Source of the DNA: Galaxea fascicularis
Taxonomy: Eukaryota; Cnidaria; Anthozoa; Scleractinia; Euphylliidae
DNA: 64,000 nt
Direction: 5' to 3'
Assembly: GCA_948470475.1 (NCBI GenBank)
Contig: OX419341.1
Coordinates: 23,696,388 to 23,760,387 of the forward strand
Below the pieces are notes generated by a model. It was not told where the DNA came from, searched no databases, and worked only from the letters and a program-made list of their open reading frames with translations. Both the position numbers and the translations under genes were made by a program. Positions 45,790 to 57,992 of the stretch are shown one piece after another. Each line of letters opens with the position of its first letter. Within the stretch, counting starts at the first letter, position 1.

Positions 45790-48700
45790 GATGTCTAAGT
45801 ATGGCTAAGGATTTCTAAGAATGACTAAGCACAGTTTAAGATGTCCGCTATGTACAGCTAAGGATGTCTAAGTACAGCTAACGATGTCTAAGTACAGCTA
45901 AGGATGGCTAAGGATGTCTAAGTACAGCAAAGGATGTCTAAGTACAGCTCAGGATGGCTAAGTACGGCTAAGGATGTCTAAGTGAAGCCAAGGATGCTTA
46001 AGTACAGCTAAGGATGTCTAAGTACCGCTAAAAATGGCTATGTACAGCTAAGGACGTCCAAGGATGTCAAAGTGTGTCTAAGTATACTTAAGTACAGCTA
46101 AGGATGTCTAAGTACGGCTAAGGATGTCTAAGTACGGCTAAGAATGGCTAAGTACGGCTAAGGATGGCTAAGAACTGCTAAGCATGGCTAAGGATGCTTA
46201 AATACAGCTAAGGATGTCTAAGTACAGCTAAGGATGTCTAAGGATGTCTAAGTACGGCTAAGGATGTCTAAGTACGGCTAAGGATGTCTAAGTACAGCTA
46301 AGGATGTCTAAGTACGGCTAGGGATGTCTAAGTACAAATAAGGATGGCTAAGTACGGCTAAGGATGTCTAAGTATGGCTAAGTATGGGTAAGGATGTGTA
46401 AGCATGTCTAAGTACGGCTAAGTACGGCTAAGTACGGCTAAGGATGTCTAAGTACAGCTAAGGATGGCTAAGTACAGCTAAGGATGGCTAAGTACGGCTT
46501 AGGATGGCTAAGTACGGATAAGGATGTCTAAGTACGGCTAAGGATGGCTAAGTACAGCTAAGGATGTCTAAGTACGGCTAAGGATGTCTAAGTACAGCAA
46601 AGGATGGCTAAGTACGGCTAAGGATGTCTAAGTACAGCTAAGGATGGCTAAGTACGGATAAGGATGTCTAAGTACAGCTAAGGATGGCTAAGTACGGATA
46701 AGGATGTCTAAGGGTGTCTAAGTACGGCTAAGGATGCCTAAGTACAGCTAAGGATATCTAAGTACGGCTAAGGTTGTCTAAGTACGGCTAAGGATATCTA
46801 AGTACAGCTAAGGTTGTCTAAGTACGGCTAAAGATGTCTAAGGGTGTCTAAGTATGCCTAAGGATGCCTAAGTACAGCTAAGGATCCCTAAGTACAGCTA
46901 AGGATGCCTAAGTACAGCTAAGGATGTCTAAGTACAGCTAAGGATGTCTAAGTACAGCTACGGATGTCTAAGTACGGCTAAGGTTGTCTAAGTACAGCTA
47001 AGGATATCTAAGTACGGCTAAGGTTGTCTAAGTACGGCTAAGGATGCCTAAGTACAGCTAAGGATGCCTAAGTACAGCTAAGGCTGTCTAAGTACAGCTA
47101 AGGATGTCTAAGTACAGCTAAGGATGGCTAAGTACAGCAAAGGATGTCTAAGTACAGCTAAGGATGCCTAAGTACAGCTAAGGATGCCTAAGTACAGCTA
47201 AGGATGCCCAAGTACAGCTAAGGCTGTCTAAGTACAGCTAAGGATGCCTAAGTACAGCTAAGGCTGTCCAAGTACAGCTAAGGATGCCTAAGTACAGCTA
47301 AGGCTGTCTAAGTACAGCTAAGGATGCCTAAGTACAGCTAAGGCTGTCTAAGTACAGCTAAGGATGCCTAAGTACAGCTAAGGCTGTCTAAGTACAGCTA
47401 AGGCTGTCTAAGTACAGCTAAGGCTGTCTAAGTACAGCTAAGGATGCCTAAGTACAGCTAAGGCTGTCTAAGTACAGCTAAGGCTGTCTAAGTACAGCTA
47501 AGGATATCTAAGTACGGCTAAGGTTGTCTAAGTACGGCTAAGGATGCCTAAGTACAGCTAAGGATGCCTAAGTACAGCTAAGGCTGTCTAAGTACAGCTA
47601 AGGATGCCTAAGTACAGCTAAGGCTGTCTAAGTACAGCTAAGGCTGTCTAAGTACAGCTAAGGATGCCTAAGTACCGCTAAGGCTGTCTAAGTACAGCTA
47701 AGGATGCCTAAGTACAGCTAAGGCTGTCTAACTACAGCTAAGGATGCCTAAGTACAGCTAAGGATACCTAAGTACAGCTAAGGATGCCTAAGTACAGCTA
47801 AGGCTGTCTAAGTACAGCTAAGGATGCCTAAGTACAGCTAAGGCTCTCTAAGTACAGCTAAGGATGTCTAAGTACAGCTAAGGATGTCTAAGGATGTCTA
47901 AGTACGGCTAAGGATGTCTAAGTACGGCTAAGGATGTCTAAGTACAGCTAAGGATGTCTAAGTACGGCTAAGGATGTCTAAGTACAGGTAAGGATGGCTA
48001 AGTACGGCTAAGGATGTCTAAGTATGGCTAAGTATGGGTAAGGATGTGTAAGCATGTCTAAGTACGGCTAAGTACGGCTAAGTACGGCTAAGGATGTCTA
48101 AGTACAGCTAAGGATGGCTAAGTACAGCTAAGGATGGCTAAGTACGGCTAAGGATGGCTAAGTACGGCTAAGGATGTCTAAGTACGGCTAAGGATGTCTA
48201 AGTATGGCTAAGGATGCTTAAATACAGCTAAGGATGTCTAAGTACCACTAAGGATGTCTAAGTACAGCTAAGGATGTCTAAGGATGTCTAAGTACAGCTA
48301 AGGATGTCTAAGTACGGCTAAGGATGTCTAACTACAGCTAAGGATGTGTAAGGATGTCTGAGTACGGCTAAGTACGGCTAAGGATGTCTAAGTACAGCTA
48401 AGGATGGCTAAGTACGGCTAAGGTTGTCTAAGTATGGCTAAGTATGGGTAAGGATGTGTAAGCATGTCTAAGTACGGCTAAGTACGGCTAAGGATGTCTA
48501 AGTACAGCTAAGGATGGCTAAGTACAGCTAAAGATGGCTAAGTACGGCTAAGGATGGCTAAGTACAGCTAAGGATGTCTAAGTTCGGCTAAGGATGTCTA
48601 AGTACAGCTAAGGATGGCTAAGTACGGATAAGGATGTCTAAGGGTGTCTAAGTACAGCTAAGGATGCCTAAGTACAGCTAAGGATATCTAAGTGCGGCTA

Positions 48701-51700
48701 AGGTTGTCTAAGTACGGCTAAGGATGTCTAAGGGTGTCTAAGTACGGCTAAGGATGCCTAAGTACAGCTAAGGATGCCTAAGTACAGCTAAGGATATCTA
48801 AGTGCGGCTAAGGTTGTCTAAGTACGGCTAAGGATGTCTAAGGGTGTCTAGGTACGGCTAAGGATGCCTAAGTACAGCTAAGGATGCCTAAGTACAGCTA
48901 AGGATGCCTAAGTACAGCTTAGGATGTCTAAGTACAGCTAAGGCTGTCTAAGTACAGCAAAGGATGCCTAAGTACAGCTAAGGATGCCTAAGTACAGCTA
49001 AGGATGCCTAAGTACAGCTAAGGCTGTCTAAGTACAGCTAAGGATGCCTAAGTACAGCTAAGGCTGTCTAAGTACAGCTAAGGATGCCTAAGTACAGCTA
49101 AGGATGCCTAAGTACAGCTAAGGATGCCTAAGTACAGCTAAGGATGCCTAAGAACAGCTAAGGCTGTCTAAGTACAGCTAAGGATGTCTAAGTACAGCTA
49201 AGGCTGTCTAAGTACAGCTAAGGATGCCTAAGTACAGCTAAGGCTGTCTAAGTAAAGCTAAGGATGCCTAAGTACAGCTAAGGCTGTCTAAGTACAGCTA
49301 AGGATGCCTAAGTACAGCTAAGGCTGTCTAAGTACAGCTAAGGATGTCTAAGTACGGCTAAGGATGTCTAAGTATGGCTAAGGATGCTTAAATACAGCTA
49401 AGGATGTCTAAGTACCACTAAGGATGTCTAAGTACAGCTAAGGATGTCTAAGGATGTCTAAGTACAGCTAAGGATGTCTAAGTACGGCTAAGGATGTCTA
49501 AGTACAGCTAAAGATGTGTAAGGATGTCTGAGTACGGCTAAGTACGGCTAAGGATGTCTAAGTACAGCTAAGGATGCCTAAGTACAGCTAAGGATGCCTA
49601 AGTACAGCTAAGGCTGTCTAAGTACAGCTAAGGATGCCTAAGTACAGCTAAGGCTGTCTAAGTACAGCTAAGGATGCCTAAGTACAGCTAAGGATGCCTA
49701 AGTACAGCTAAGGATGCCTAAGTACAGCTAAGGATGTCTAAGTACGGCTAAGGATGTCTAAGTACAGCTAAGGATGTCTAAGTACGGCTAAGGATGTCTA
49801 AGTACAGCTAAGGATGTGTAAGGATGTCTGAGTACGGCTAAGTACAGCAAAGGATGCCTAAGTACAGCTAAGGATGCCTAAGTAGAGCTAAGGATGCCTA
49901 AGTACAGCTAAGGCTGTCTAAGTACAGGTAAGGATGCCTAAGTACAGCTAAGGCTGTCTAAGTACAGCTAAGGATGCCTAAGTACAGCTAAGGATGCCTA
50001 AGTACAGCTAAGGATGCCTAAGTACAGCTAAGGATGCCTAAGTACAGCTAAGGCTGTCTAAGTACAGCTAAGGATGTCTAAGTACAGCTAAGGCTGTCTA
50101 AGTACAGCTAAGGATGCCTAAGTACAGCTAAGGCTGTCTAAGTAAAGCTAAGGATGCCTAAGTACAGCTAAGGCTGTCTAAGTACAGCTAAGGATGCCTA
50201 AGTACAGCTAAGGCTGTCTAAGTACAGCTAAGGATGTCTAAGTACGGCTAAGGATGTCTAAGTATGGCTAAGGATGCTTAAATACAGCTAAGGATGTCTA
50301 AGTACCACTAAGGATGTCTAAGTACAGCTAAGGATGTCTAAGGATGTCTAAGTACAGCTAAGGATGTCTAAGTACGGCTAAGGATGTCTAAGTACAGCTA
50401 AGGATGTGTAAGGATGTCTGAGTACGGCTAAGTACGGCTAAGGATGTCTAAGTACAGCTAAGGATGGCTAAGTACGGCTAAGGATGTCTAAGTATGGGTA
50501 AGGTTGTCTAAGTACAGCTAAGGATATCTAAGTACGGCTAAGGTTGTCTAAGTACGGCTAAGGATGTCTAAGTACAGCTAAGGATGGCTAAGTACGGCTA
50601 AGGTTGTTTAAGTATGGCTAAGTGAGGGTAAGGATGTGTAAGCATGTCTAAGTACGGCTAAGTACGGCTAAGGATGTCTAAGTACAGCTAAGGATGGCTA
50701 AGTACAGCTAAAGATGGCTAAGTACGGCTAAGGATGGCTAAGTACGGAGAAAGATGTCTAAGTACGGCTAAGGATGGCTAAGTACAGCTAAGGATGTCTA
50801 AGTACGGCTAAGGATGTCTAAGTACAGCTAAGGATGGCTAAGTACGGCTAAGGATGTCTAAGTACAGCTAAGGATGGCTAAGTACGGATAAGGATGTCGA
50901 AGGGTGTCTAAGTACAGCTAAGGATGCCTAAGTACAGCTAAGGATATCTAAGTACGGCTAAGGTTGTCTAAGTACAGCTAAGGATATCTAAGTACGGCTA
51001 AGGTTGTCTAAGTACGGCTAAGGATGTCTAAGGGTGTCTAAGTACGGGTAAGGATGCCTAAGTACAGCTAAGGATGTCTAAGTACAGCTAAGGCTGTCTA
51101 AGTACAGCAAAGGATGCCTAAGTACAGCTAAGGATGCCTAAGTACAGCTAAGGATGCCTAAGTACAGCTAAGGCTGTCTAAGTACGGATAAGGATGTCTA
51201 AGTACAGCTAAGGATGGCTAAGTACGGATAAGGATGTCTAAGGGTGTCTAAGTACGGCTAAGGATGTCTAAGTACAGCTAAGGATGGCTAAGTACGGCTA
51301 AGGATGGCTAAGTACGGCTAAGGATGTCCAAGTACCGCTAAGGATGCCTAAGTACAGCTAAGGATATCTAAGTACGGCTAAGGATGGCTAAGTACAGCTA
51401 AGGATGGCTAAGTACAGCTAAGGATGGCTAAGTACGGCTAAGGATGGCTAAGTACGGCTAAGGATGGCTAAGTACGGCTAAGGATGTCCAAGTACCGCTA
51501 AGGATGCCTAAGTACAGCTAAGGATATCTAAGTACGGCTAAGGATGTCTAAGTACAGCTAAGGATGGCTAAGTACGGCTAAGGATGGCTAAGTACAGCTA
51601 AGGATGGCTAAGTACAGCTAAGGATGTCTAAGTATGGGTAAGGTTGTCTAAGTACAGCTAAGGATATTTAAGTACAGCTAAGGATGTCTAAGTACAGCTA

Positions 51701-54700
51701 AGGATGTGTAAGGATGTCTGAGTACGGCTAAGTACGGCTAAGGATGTCTAAGTATGGCTAAGTATGGGTAAGGATGTGTAAGCATGTCTAAGTACGGCTA
51801 AGGATGTCTAAGTACAGCTAAGGATGGCTAAGTACAGCTAAGGATGGCTAAGTACGGCTAAGGATGGCTAAGTACGGATAAGGATGTCTAAGTACGGCTA
51901 AGGATGGCTAAGTACAGCTAAGGATGTCTAAGTACCGCTAAGGATGGCTAAGTACAGCTAAGGATGGCTAAGTACGGCTAAGGATGGCTAAGTACGGCTA
52001 AGGATGTCTAAGTACAGCTAAGGATGGCTAAGTACAGCTAAGGATGGCTAAGTACGGCTAAGGATGGCTAAGTACGGCTGAGGATGTCCAAGTACCGCTA
52101 AGGATGCCTAAGTACAGCTAAGGATATCTAAGTACGGCTAAGGATGTCTAAGTGCAGCTAAGGATGGCTAAGTACGGCTAAGGATGGCTAAGTACAGCTA
52201 AGGATGGCTAAGTACAGCTAAGGATGTCTAAGTATGGGTAAGGTTGTCTAAGTACAGCTAAGGATATTTAAGTAGAGCTAAGGATGTCTAAGTACAGCTA
52301 AGGATGTGTAAGGATGTCTGAGTACGGCTAAGTACGGCTAAGGATGTCTAAGTATGGCTAAGTATGGGTAAGGATGTGTAAGCATGTCTAAGTACGGCTA
52401 AGGATGTCTAAGTACAGCTAAGGATGGCTAAGTACAGCTAAGGATGGCTAAGTACGGCTAAGGATGGCTAAGTACGGATAAGGATGTCTAAGTACGGCTA
52501 AGGATGGCTAAGTACAGCTAAGGATGTCTAAGTACGGCTAAGGATGTCTAAGTACAGCTAAGGATGTCTAAGTACGAATAAGGATGTCTAAGTACAGCTA
52601 AGGATGGCTAAGTACGGATAAGGATGTCTAAGGGTGTCTAAGTACGGCTAAGGATGCCTAAGTACAGCTAAGGATGGCTAAGTACAGCTAAGGATGGCTA
52701 AGTACGAAGGATGGCTAAGTACGGCTAAGGATGTCTAAGTACAGCTAAGGGTGTCTAAGTACGGCTAAGGATGTCTAAGTACAGCTAAGGATGGCTAAGT
52801 ACGGCTAAGGATGGCTAAGTACGGCTAAGGATGTCCAAGTACCGCTAAGGATGCCTAAGTACAGCTAAGGATATCTAAGTACGGCTAAGGATGGCTAAGT
52901 ACAGCTAAGGATGGCTAAGTACAGCTAAGGATGGCTAAGTACGGCTAAGGATGGCTAAGTACGGCTAAGGATGGCTAAGTACGGCTAAGGATGTCCAAGT
53001 ACCGCTAAGGATGCCTAAGTACAGCTAAGGATATCTAAGTACGGCTAAGGATGTCTAAGTATGGCTAAGTATGGGTAAGGATGTGTAAGCATGTCTAAGT
53101 ACGGCTAAGGATGTCTAAGTACAGCTAAGGATGGCTAAGTACAGCTAAGGATGGCTAAGTACGGCTAAGGATGGCTAAGTACGGCTGAGGATGTCCAAGT
53201 ACCGCTAAGGATGCCTAAGTACAGCTAAGGATATCTAAGTACGGCTAAGGATGTCTAAGTACAGCTAAGGATGGCTAAGTACGGCTAAGGATGGCTAAGT
53301 ACAGCTAAGGATGGCTAAGTACAGCTAAGGATGTCTAAGTATGGGTAAGGTTGTCTAAGTACAGCTAAGGATATTTAAGTACAGCTAAGGATGTCTAAGT
53401 ACAGCTAAGGATGTGTAAGGATGTCTGAGTACGGCTAAGTACGGCTAAGGATGTCTAAGTATGGCTAAGTATGGGTAAGGATGTGTAAGCATGTCTAAGT
53501 ACGGCTAAGGATGTCTAAGTACAGCTAAGGATGGCTAAGTACAGCTAAGGATGGCTAAGTACGGCTAAGGATGGCTAAGTACGGATAAGGATGTCTAAGT
53601 ACGGCTAAGGATGGCTAAGTACAGCTAAGGATGTCTAAGTACGGCTAAGGATGTCTAAGTACAGCTAAGGATGTCTAAGTACGGATAAGGATGTCTAAGT
53701 ACGGCTAAGGATGGCTAAGTACAGCTAAGGATGTCTAAGTACGGCTAAGGATGGCTAAGTACGGCTAAGGATGTCTAAGTACAGCTAAGGATGGCTAAGT
53801 ACGGATAAGGATGTCTAAGTACGGCTAAGGATGGCTAAGTACAGCTAAGGATGTCTAAGTACGGCTAAGGATGTCTAAGTACAGCTAAGGATGTCTAAGT
53901 ACGGATAAGGATGTCTAAGTACAGCTAAGGATGGCTAAGTACGGATAAGGATGTCTAAGGGTGTCTAAGTACGGCTAAGGATGCCTAAGTACAGCTAAGG
54001 ATGGCTAAGTACAGCTAAGGATGGCTAAGTACGAAGGATGGCTAAGTACGGCTAAGGATGTCTAAGTACAGCTAAGGATGGCTAAGTACGGCTAAGGATG
54101 TCTAAGTACAGCTAAGGATGGCTAAGTACGGATAAGGATGTCTAAGTACAGCTAAGGATGGCTAAGTACGGATAAGGATGTCTAAGGGTGTCTAAGTACG
54201 GCTAAGGATGTCTAAGTACAGCTAAGGATGTCTAAGTACGGATAAGGATGTCTAAGTACGGCTAAGGATGGCTAAGTACAGCTAAGGATGTCTAAGTACG
54301 GCTAAGGATGGCTAAGTACGGCTAAGGATGTCTAAGTACAGCTAAGGATGGCTAAGTACGGATAAGGATGTCTAAGTACGGCTAAGGATGGCTAAGTACA
54401 GCTAAGGATGTCTAAGTACGGCTAAGGATGTCTAAGTACAGCTAAGGATGTCTCAGTACGGATAAGGATGTCTAAGTACAGCTAAGGATGGCTAAGTACG
54501 GATAAGGATGTCTAAGGGTGTCTAAGTACGGCTAAGGATGCCTAAGTACAGCTAAGGATGGCTAAGTACAGCTAAGGATGGCTAAGTACGAAGGATGGCT
54601 AAGTACGGCTAAGGATGTCTAAGTACAGCTAAGGATGGCTAAGTACGGCTAAGGATGTCTAAGTACAGCTAAGGATGGCTAAGTACGGATAAGGATGTCT

Positions 54701-56240
54701 AAGTACAGCTAAGGATGGCTAAGTACGGATAAGGATGTCTAAGGGTGTCTAAGTACGGCTAAGGATGTCTAAGTACAGCTAAGGATGGCTAAGTACGGCT
54801 AAGGATGGCTAAGTACGGCTAAGGATGTCCAAGTACCGCTAAGGATGCCTAAGTACAGCTAAGGATATCTAAGTACGGCTAAGGATGGCTAAGTACAGCT
54901 AAGGATGGCTAAGTACAGCTAAGGATGGCTAAGTACGGCTAAGGATGGCTAAGTACGGCTAAGGATGGCTAAGTACGAAGGATGGCTAAGTACGGCTAAG
55001 GATGTCTAAGTACAGCTAAGGATGGCTAAGTACGGCTAAGGATGGCTAAGTACGGCTAAGGATGGCTAAGTACGGCTAAGGATGTCCAAGTACCGCTAAG
55101 GATGCCTAAGTACAGCTAAGGATATCTAAGTACGGCTAAGGATGTCTAAGTACAGCTAAGGATGGCTAAGTACGGCTAAGGATGGCTAAGTACAGCTAAG
55201 GATGGCTAAGTACAGCTAAGGATGTCTAAGTATGGGTAAGGTTGTCTAAGTACAGCTAAGGATATTTAAGTACAGCTAAGGATGTCTAAGTACAGCTAAG
55301 GATGTGTAAGGATGTCTGAGTACGGCTAAGTACGGCTAAGGATGTCTAAGTATGGTTAAGTATGGGTAAGGATGTGTAAGCATGTCTAAGTACGGCTAAG
55401 GATGTCTAAGTACAGCTAAGGATGGCTAAGTACGGCTAAGGATGGCTAAGTACGGCTGAGGATGTCCAAGTACGGCTAAGGATGCCTAAGTACAGCTAAG
55501 GATATCTATGTACGGCTAAGGATGGCTAAGTACAGCTAAGGATGGCTAAGTACGGCTAAGGATGGCTAAGTACGGCTAAGGATGTCCAAGTAACGCTAAG
55601 GATGCCTAAGTACAGCTAAGGATATCTAAGTACGGCTAAGGATGTCTAAGTACAGCTAAGGATGGCTAAGTACAGCTAAGGATGTCTAAGTACGGCTAAG
55701 GCTGTCTAAGTATAGCTAAGGATATTTAAGTACAGCTAAGGATGTTTAAGGGTGTCTAAGTACGGCTAAGGATGCCTAAGTACAGCTAAGGATGTCTAAG
55801 TACAGCTAAGAATGTCTAAGTATGGCTAAGGATGGCTAAGTACAGCTAAGGATGCCTAAGTACAGCTAAGGATGTCTAAGTACAGCTAAGGATGCCTAAG
55901 TACAGCTAAGGATGTCTAAGTACGGCTAAGGATGTCTAAGTATTGCTAAGGATGGCTAAGTACGGCTAAGGATGGCTAAGAACTGCTAAGCATGGCTAAG
56001 GATGCTTAAATACAGCTAAAGATGTCTAAGTACCAGTAAGGATGTCTAAGTACAGCTAAGGATGTCTAAGGAGGTCTAAGTACGGCTAAGGATGTCTTAG
56101 TACAGCTAAGGATGTGTAAGGATGTCTGAGTACGGCTAAGTACGGCTAAGGATGTCTAAGTATGGCTAAGTATGGGTAAGGATGTGTAAGCATGTCTAAG
56201 TACGGCTAAGTACGGCTAAGTATGGGTAAGGATGTGTACG
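45790..56240 (+). repeat. 20-bp satellite array, right arm (about 520 units)
   Basis: Over 10 kb of the unit CTAAGTACAGCTAAGGATGT (starting point arbitrary), with common variants TACGGC, GATGGC, GATGCC and GGCTGTC. The unit is itself two 10-bp halves, each starting CTAAG. No open reading frame survives, since TAA recurs in all frames. Higher-order duplication is visible as repeats at distances of about 600 and 890 bp and a rare 17-bp unit. Confidence 0.95.
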
Positions 56241-56381
56241 TTACCCTTTTAATGTATACGGTACAATGTATGTGCCCATACATGACGTACCTACCAGAAA
56301 GCGGCAAAAACTTCATGCTAGCCCACATTTAGAGCACATATAAAAAAAGACAATAAAGTACATTTACAGGACAATAGATCT

Positions 56382-56528
56382 GGCCCCGGTTGTTCAAACG
56401 TTGGATAGTGCTATCCACCGGATAAACCACTATCCAGCGGATAAGTATTCGGAAAGCTAATTGCACTATCCACTGGATAGATATTTATCCGGTGGATAGC
56501 GCTATCCAGCCTTTGAACAACTGGGGCC
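56382..56528. mobile_element. 147-bp MITE nested at the edge of the fold-back
   Basis: CTGGCCCCGGTTGTTCAAAC faces the complement CTTTGAACAACTGGGGCCAG. Inside, GGATAGTGCTATCCACCGGA and its variants repeat in both orientations. AGGACAATAG occurs directly on both sides (near 56369 and 56527), which looks like a target duplication of 8-10 bp. There is no equivalent in the left arm. Confidence 0.8.
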
Positions 56529-56688
56529 AGGACAATAGAGGAATACGGATTTACATATTTGGCTTACCATGACGTTCTTGCCCAGAAAACGTTATGTGGG
56601 CTCACTTCGTTCAATGTTTTAGCCACCCCACGTTGTGTGCAACAAAAACGATGTTGGATGAAAACTGTTTGATCGTTTAGCCGGGGCG

Positions 56689-57992
56689 TTAGAGAACGCA
56701 TGAACCAAAATTCAGCCGGACTTTGCTTTTAGCCGATAAAAAATACTTGGGAATGCACTTTGATGGTTTCTGAACTTAGATGGTTTGATATTTTGACAGC
56801 TTTGGTCATGTTTAACCTATAAAATGCTTTGAACCATTCTAACAAGGATTGTGATTGGTCTGTTTTAGCATGCCTTATGAGAGTACAGATGCACGGCTGA
56901 CGCCACTCGTAATAAGATTTGGAAAATAAAGTTTTCTGAAAATTTTAGCCACTTATGGCCCATGCGCTTCGCGCTTGGGCCAAAAGTGCACGGGGAAAAA
57001 ACTTGGTCCGTTACTTACAGTATGGACCTCAAATTCAGTTAGTAAGAGGTATATATTGGATGAGATTAAGCAAGATACCAAGAATAATGTTATGGCTGAG
57101 GTTTGCATTATCTGCTGAAGGTCAGGACAGAGACAGATTACAGAAACCAAGGCGTTAAAAATTATCACAAAAACAAGTTGGCTACTTTTGAAATAAAACT
57201 TTATGCTGCACGTATTACATGAGCTTGACCGCTAAATTGGCATTTAATGCCTTTGAATCATTTGCCAGAAGGTAATACTATACATGAATTATTGCATCAT
57301 ACTTCACTACAATGAGGGCTGTTAATAATCTATGATTCTTCGCTAAGAAACAAGTGCATCTGGCTTTATTATTATCATTATTAGATCTGTCATTGTGAGG
57401 TAAATTGTGTATTTCAAAGCTTGAAATATAATTTCCTAAAAACTGTGATTTTTATCACGTCATCCCTGTAGAGCTAAAAGTAGCTCTGGATTGCAGTCAC
57501 CAATAAGTAAACAACAGGCATAGACCTCTTTCATAATGGCGGCCAAATAAAATATTCCTTTGTTTTAATGCTGATAAGCCTTTCTAACCTCGCTGCTATG
57601 TGCAAAATACAAAAGAATGTTTGCCCTAAAATGAGGCCAGTAAGTCTAATTAACATAGATACAAAAGAACAATATCGGCGGCCATTATGAAAGTGGTCTA
57701 TGGAAATGGATGAAACTGACATTTTGACTGAATTCTAAATAGAGTAGCAAAAGCAATTATTATTTAGAACAATAATTTTTCTTCAAAGTCATCTAAAAGT
57801 CCTGCAAAGTTTTTCTAAAAATCTTCTCATAACCTGAAAATCCAAAATCAATCTGGCTTTTTGTATATAGGCCTACATCCCTGGGATCAGTAAAAAGCAA
57901 ATGTCTTCAGTTAATAAACACATTATTTTCCTTTCATAACTAAAAGATATGTAGAAATTGAGGACATGCATCAATGGTTTTAGTGACAAACC
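56689..57992. other. Non-coding region 3' of GH35 copy 2
   Basis: No gene recognised. It contains the MITE at 57519-57702 and, on the right, the presumed 3' flank of the minus-strand GH35 copy. Confidence 0.5.
57519..57702. mobile_element. 184-bp MITE (CATAGACC ends)
   Basis: CATAGACCTCTTTCATAATG then GCGGCC at the left pairs with GGCCATTATGAAAGTGGTCTATG at the right (23 bp, one mismatch). It is related to the element at 23711. Confidence 0.75.

Larger units (their letters stand above)
42557..56688. mobile_element. 14-kb fold-back structure with satellite arms
   Basis: The outer ends are inverted: GCCCCGGCTAAACGATCAAA from 42557 and its complement ending near 56688, continuing into TCATCCAACATCG. 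Further in, GGTACGTCATGTATGG (42850) mirrors CCATACATGACGTACC (56276-56291), and TACCGTATACATTAAA mirrors its complement near 56250. The arms are then arrays of one 20-bp repeat in opposite orientations (42890-44400 and 45790-56240). The central 1.4 kb has another mirrored pair (about 44646-44717 and 45640-45715). No transposase-like protein is visible. The right arm is about 8.8 kb longer than the left because of array expansion. Confidence 0.72.

Noticed and set aside
42890..56240. CRISPR-like array
   Set aside because: The repeats are directly adjacent with no unique spacers, the DNA is animal nuclear sequence, and there are no Cas-like genes.
45790..56240. Telomeric or centromeric tract
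   Set aside because: The unit is not the TTAGGG-type telomere repeat. The array is embedded between mirrored unique ends with a smaller opposed array, so a fold-back element explains it better. A wider satellite role cannot be judged from one window.
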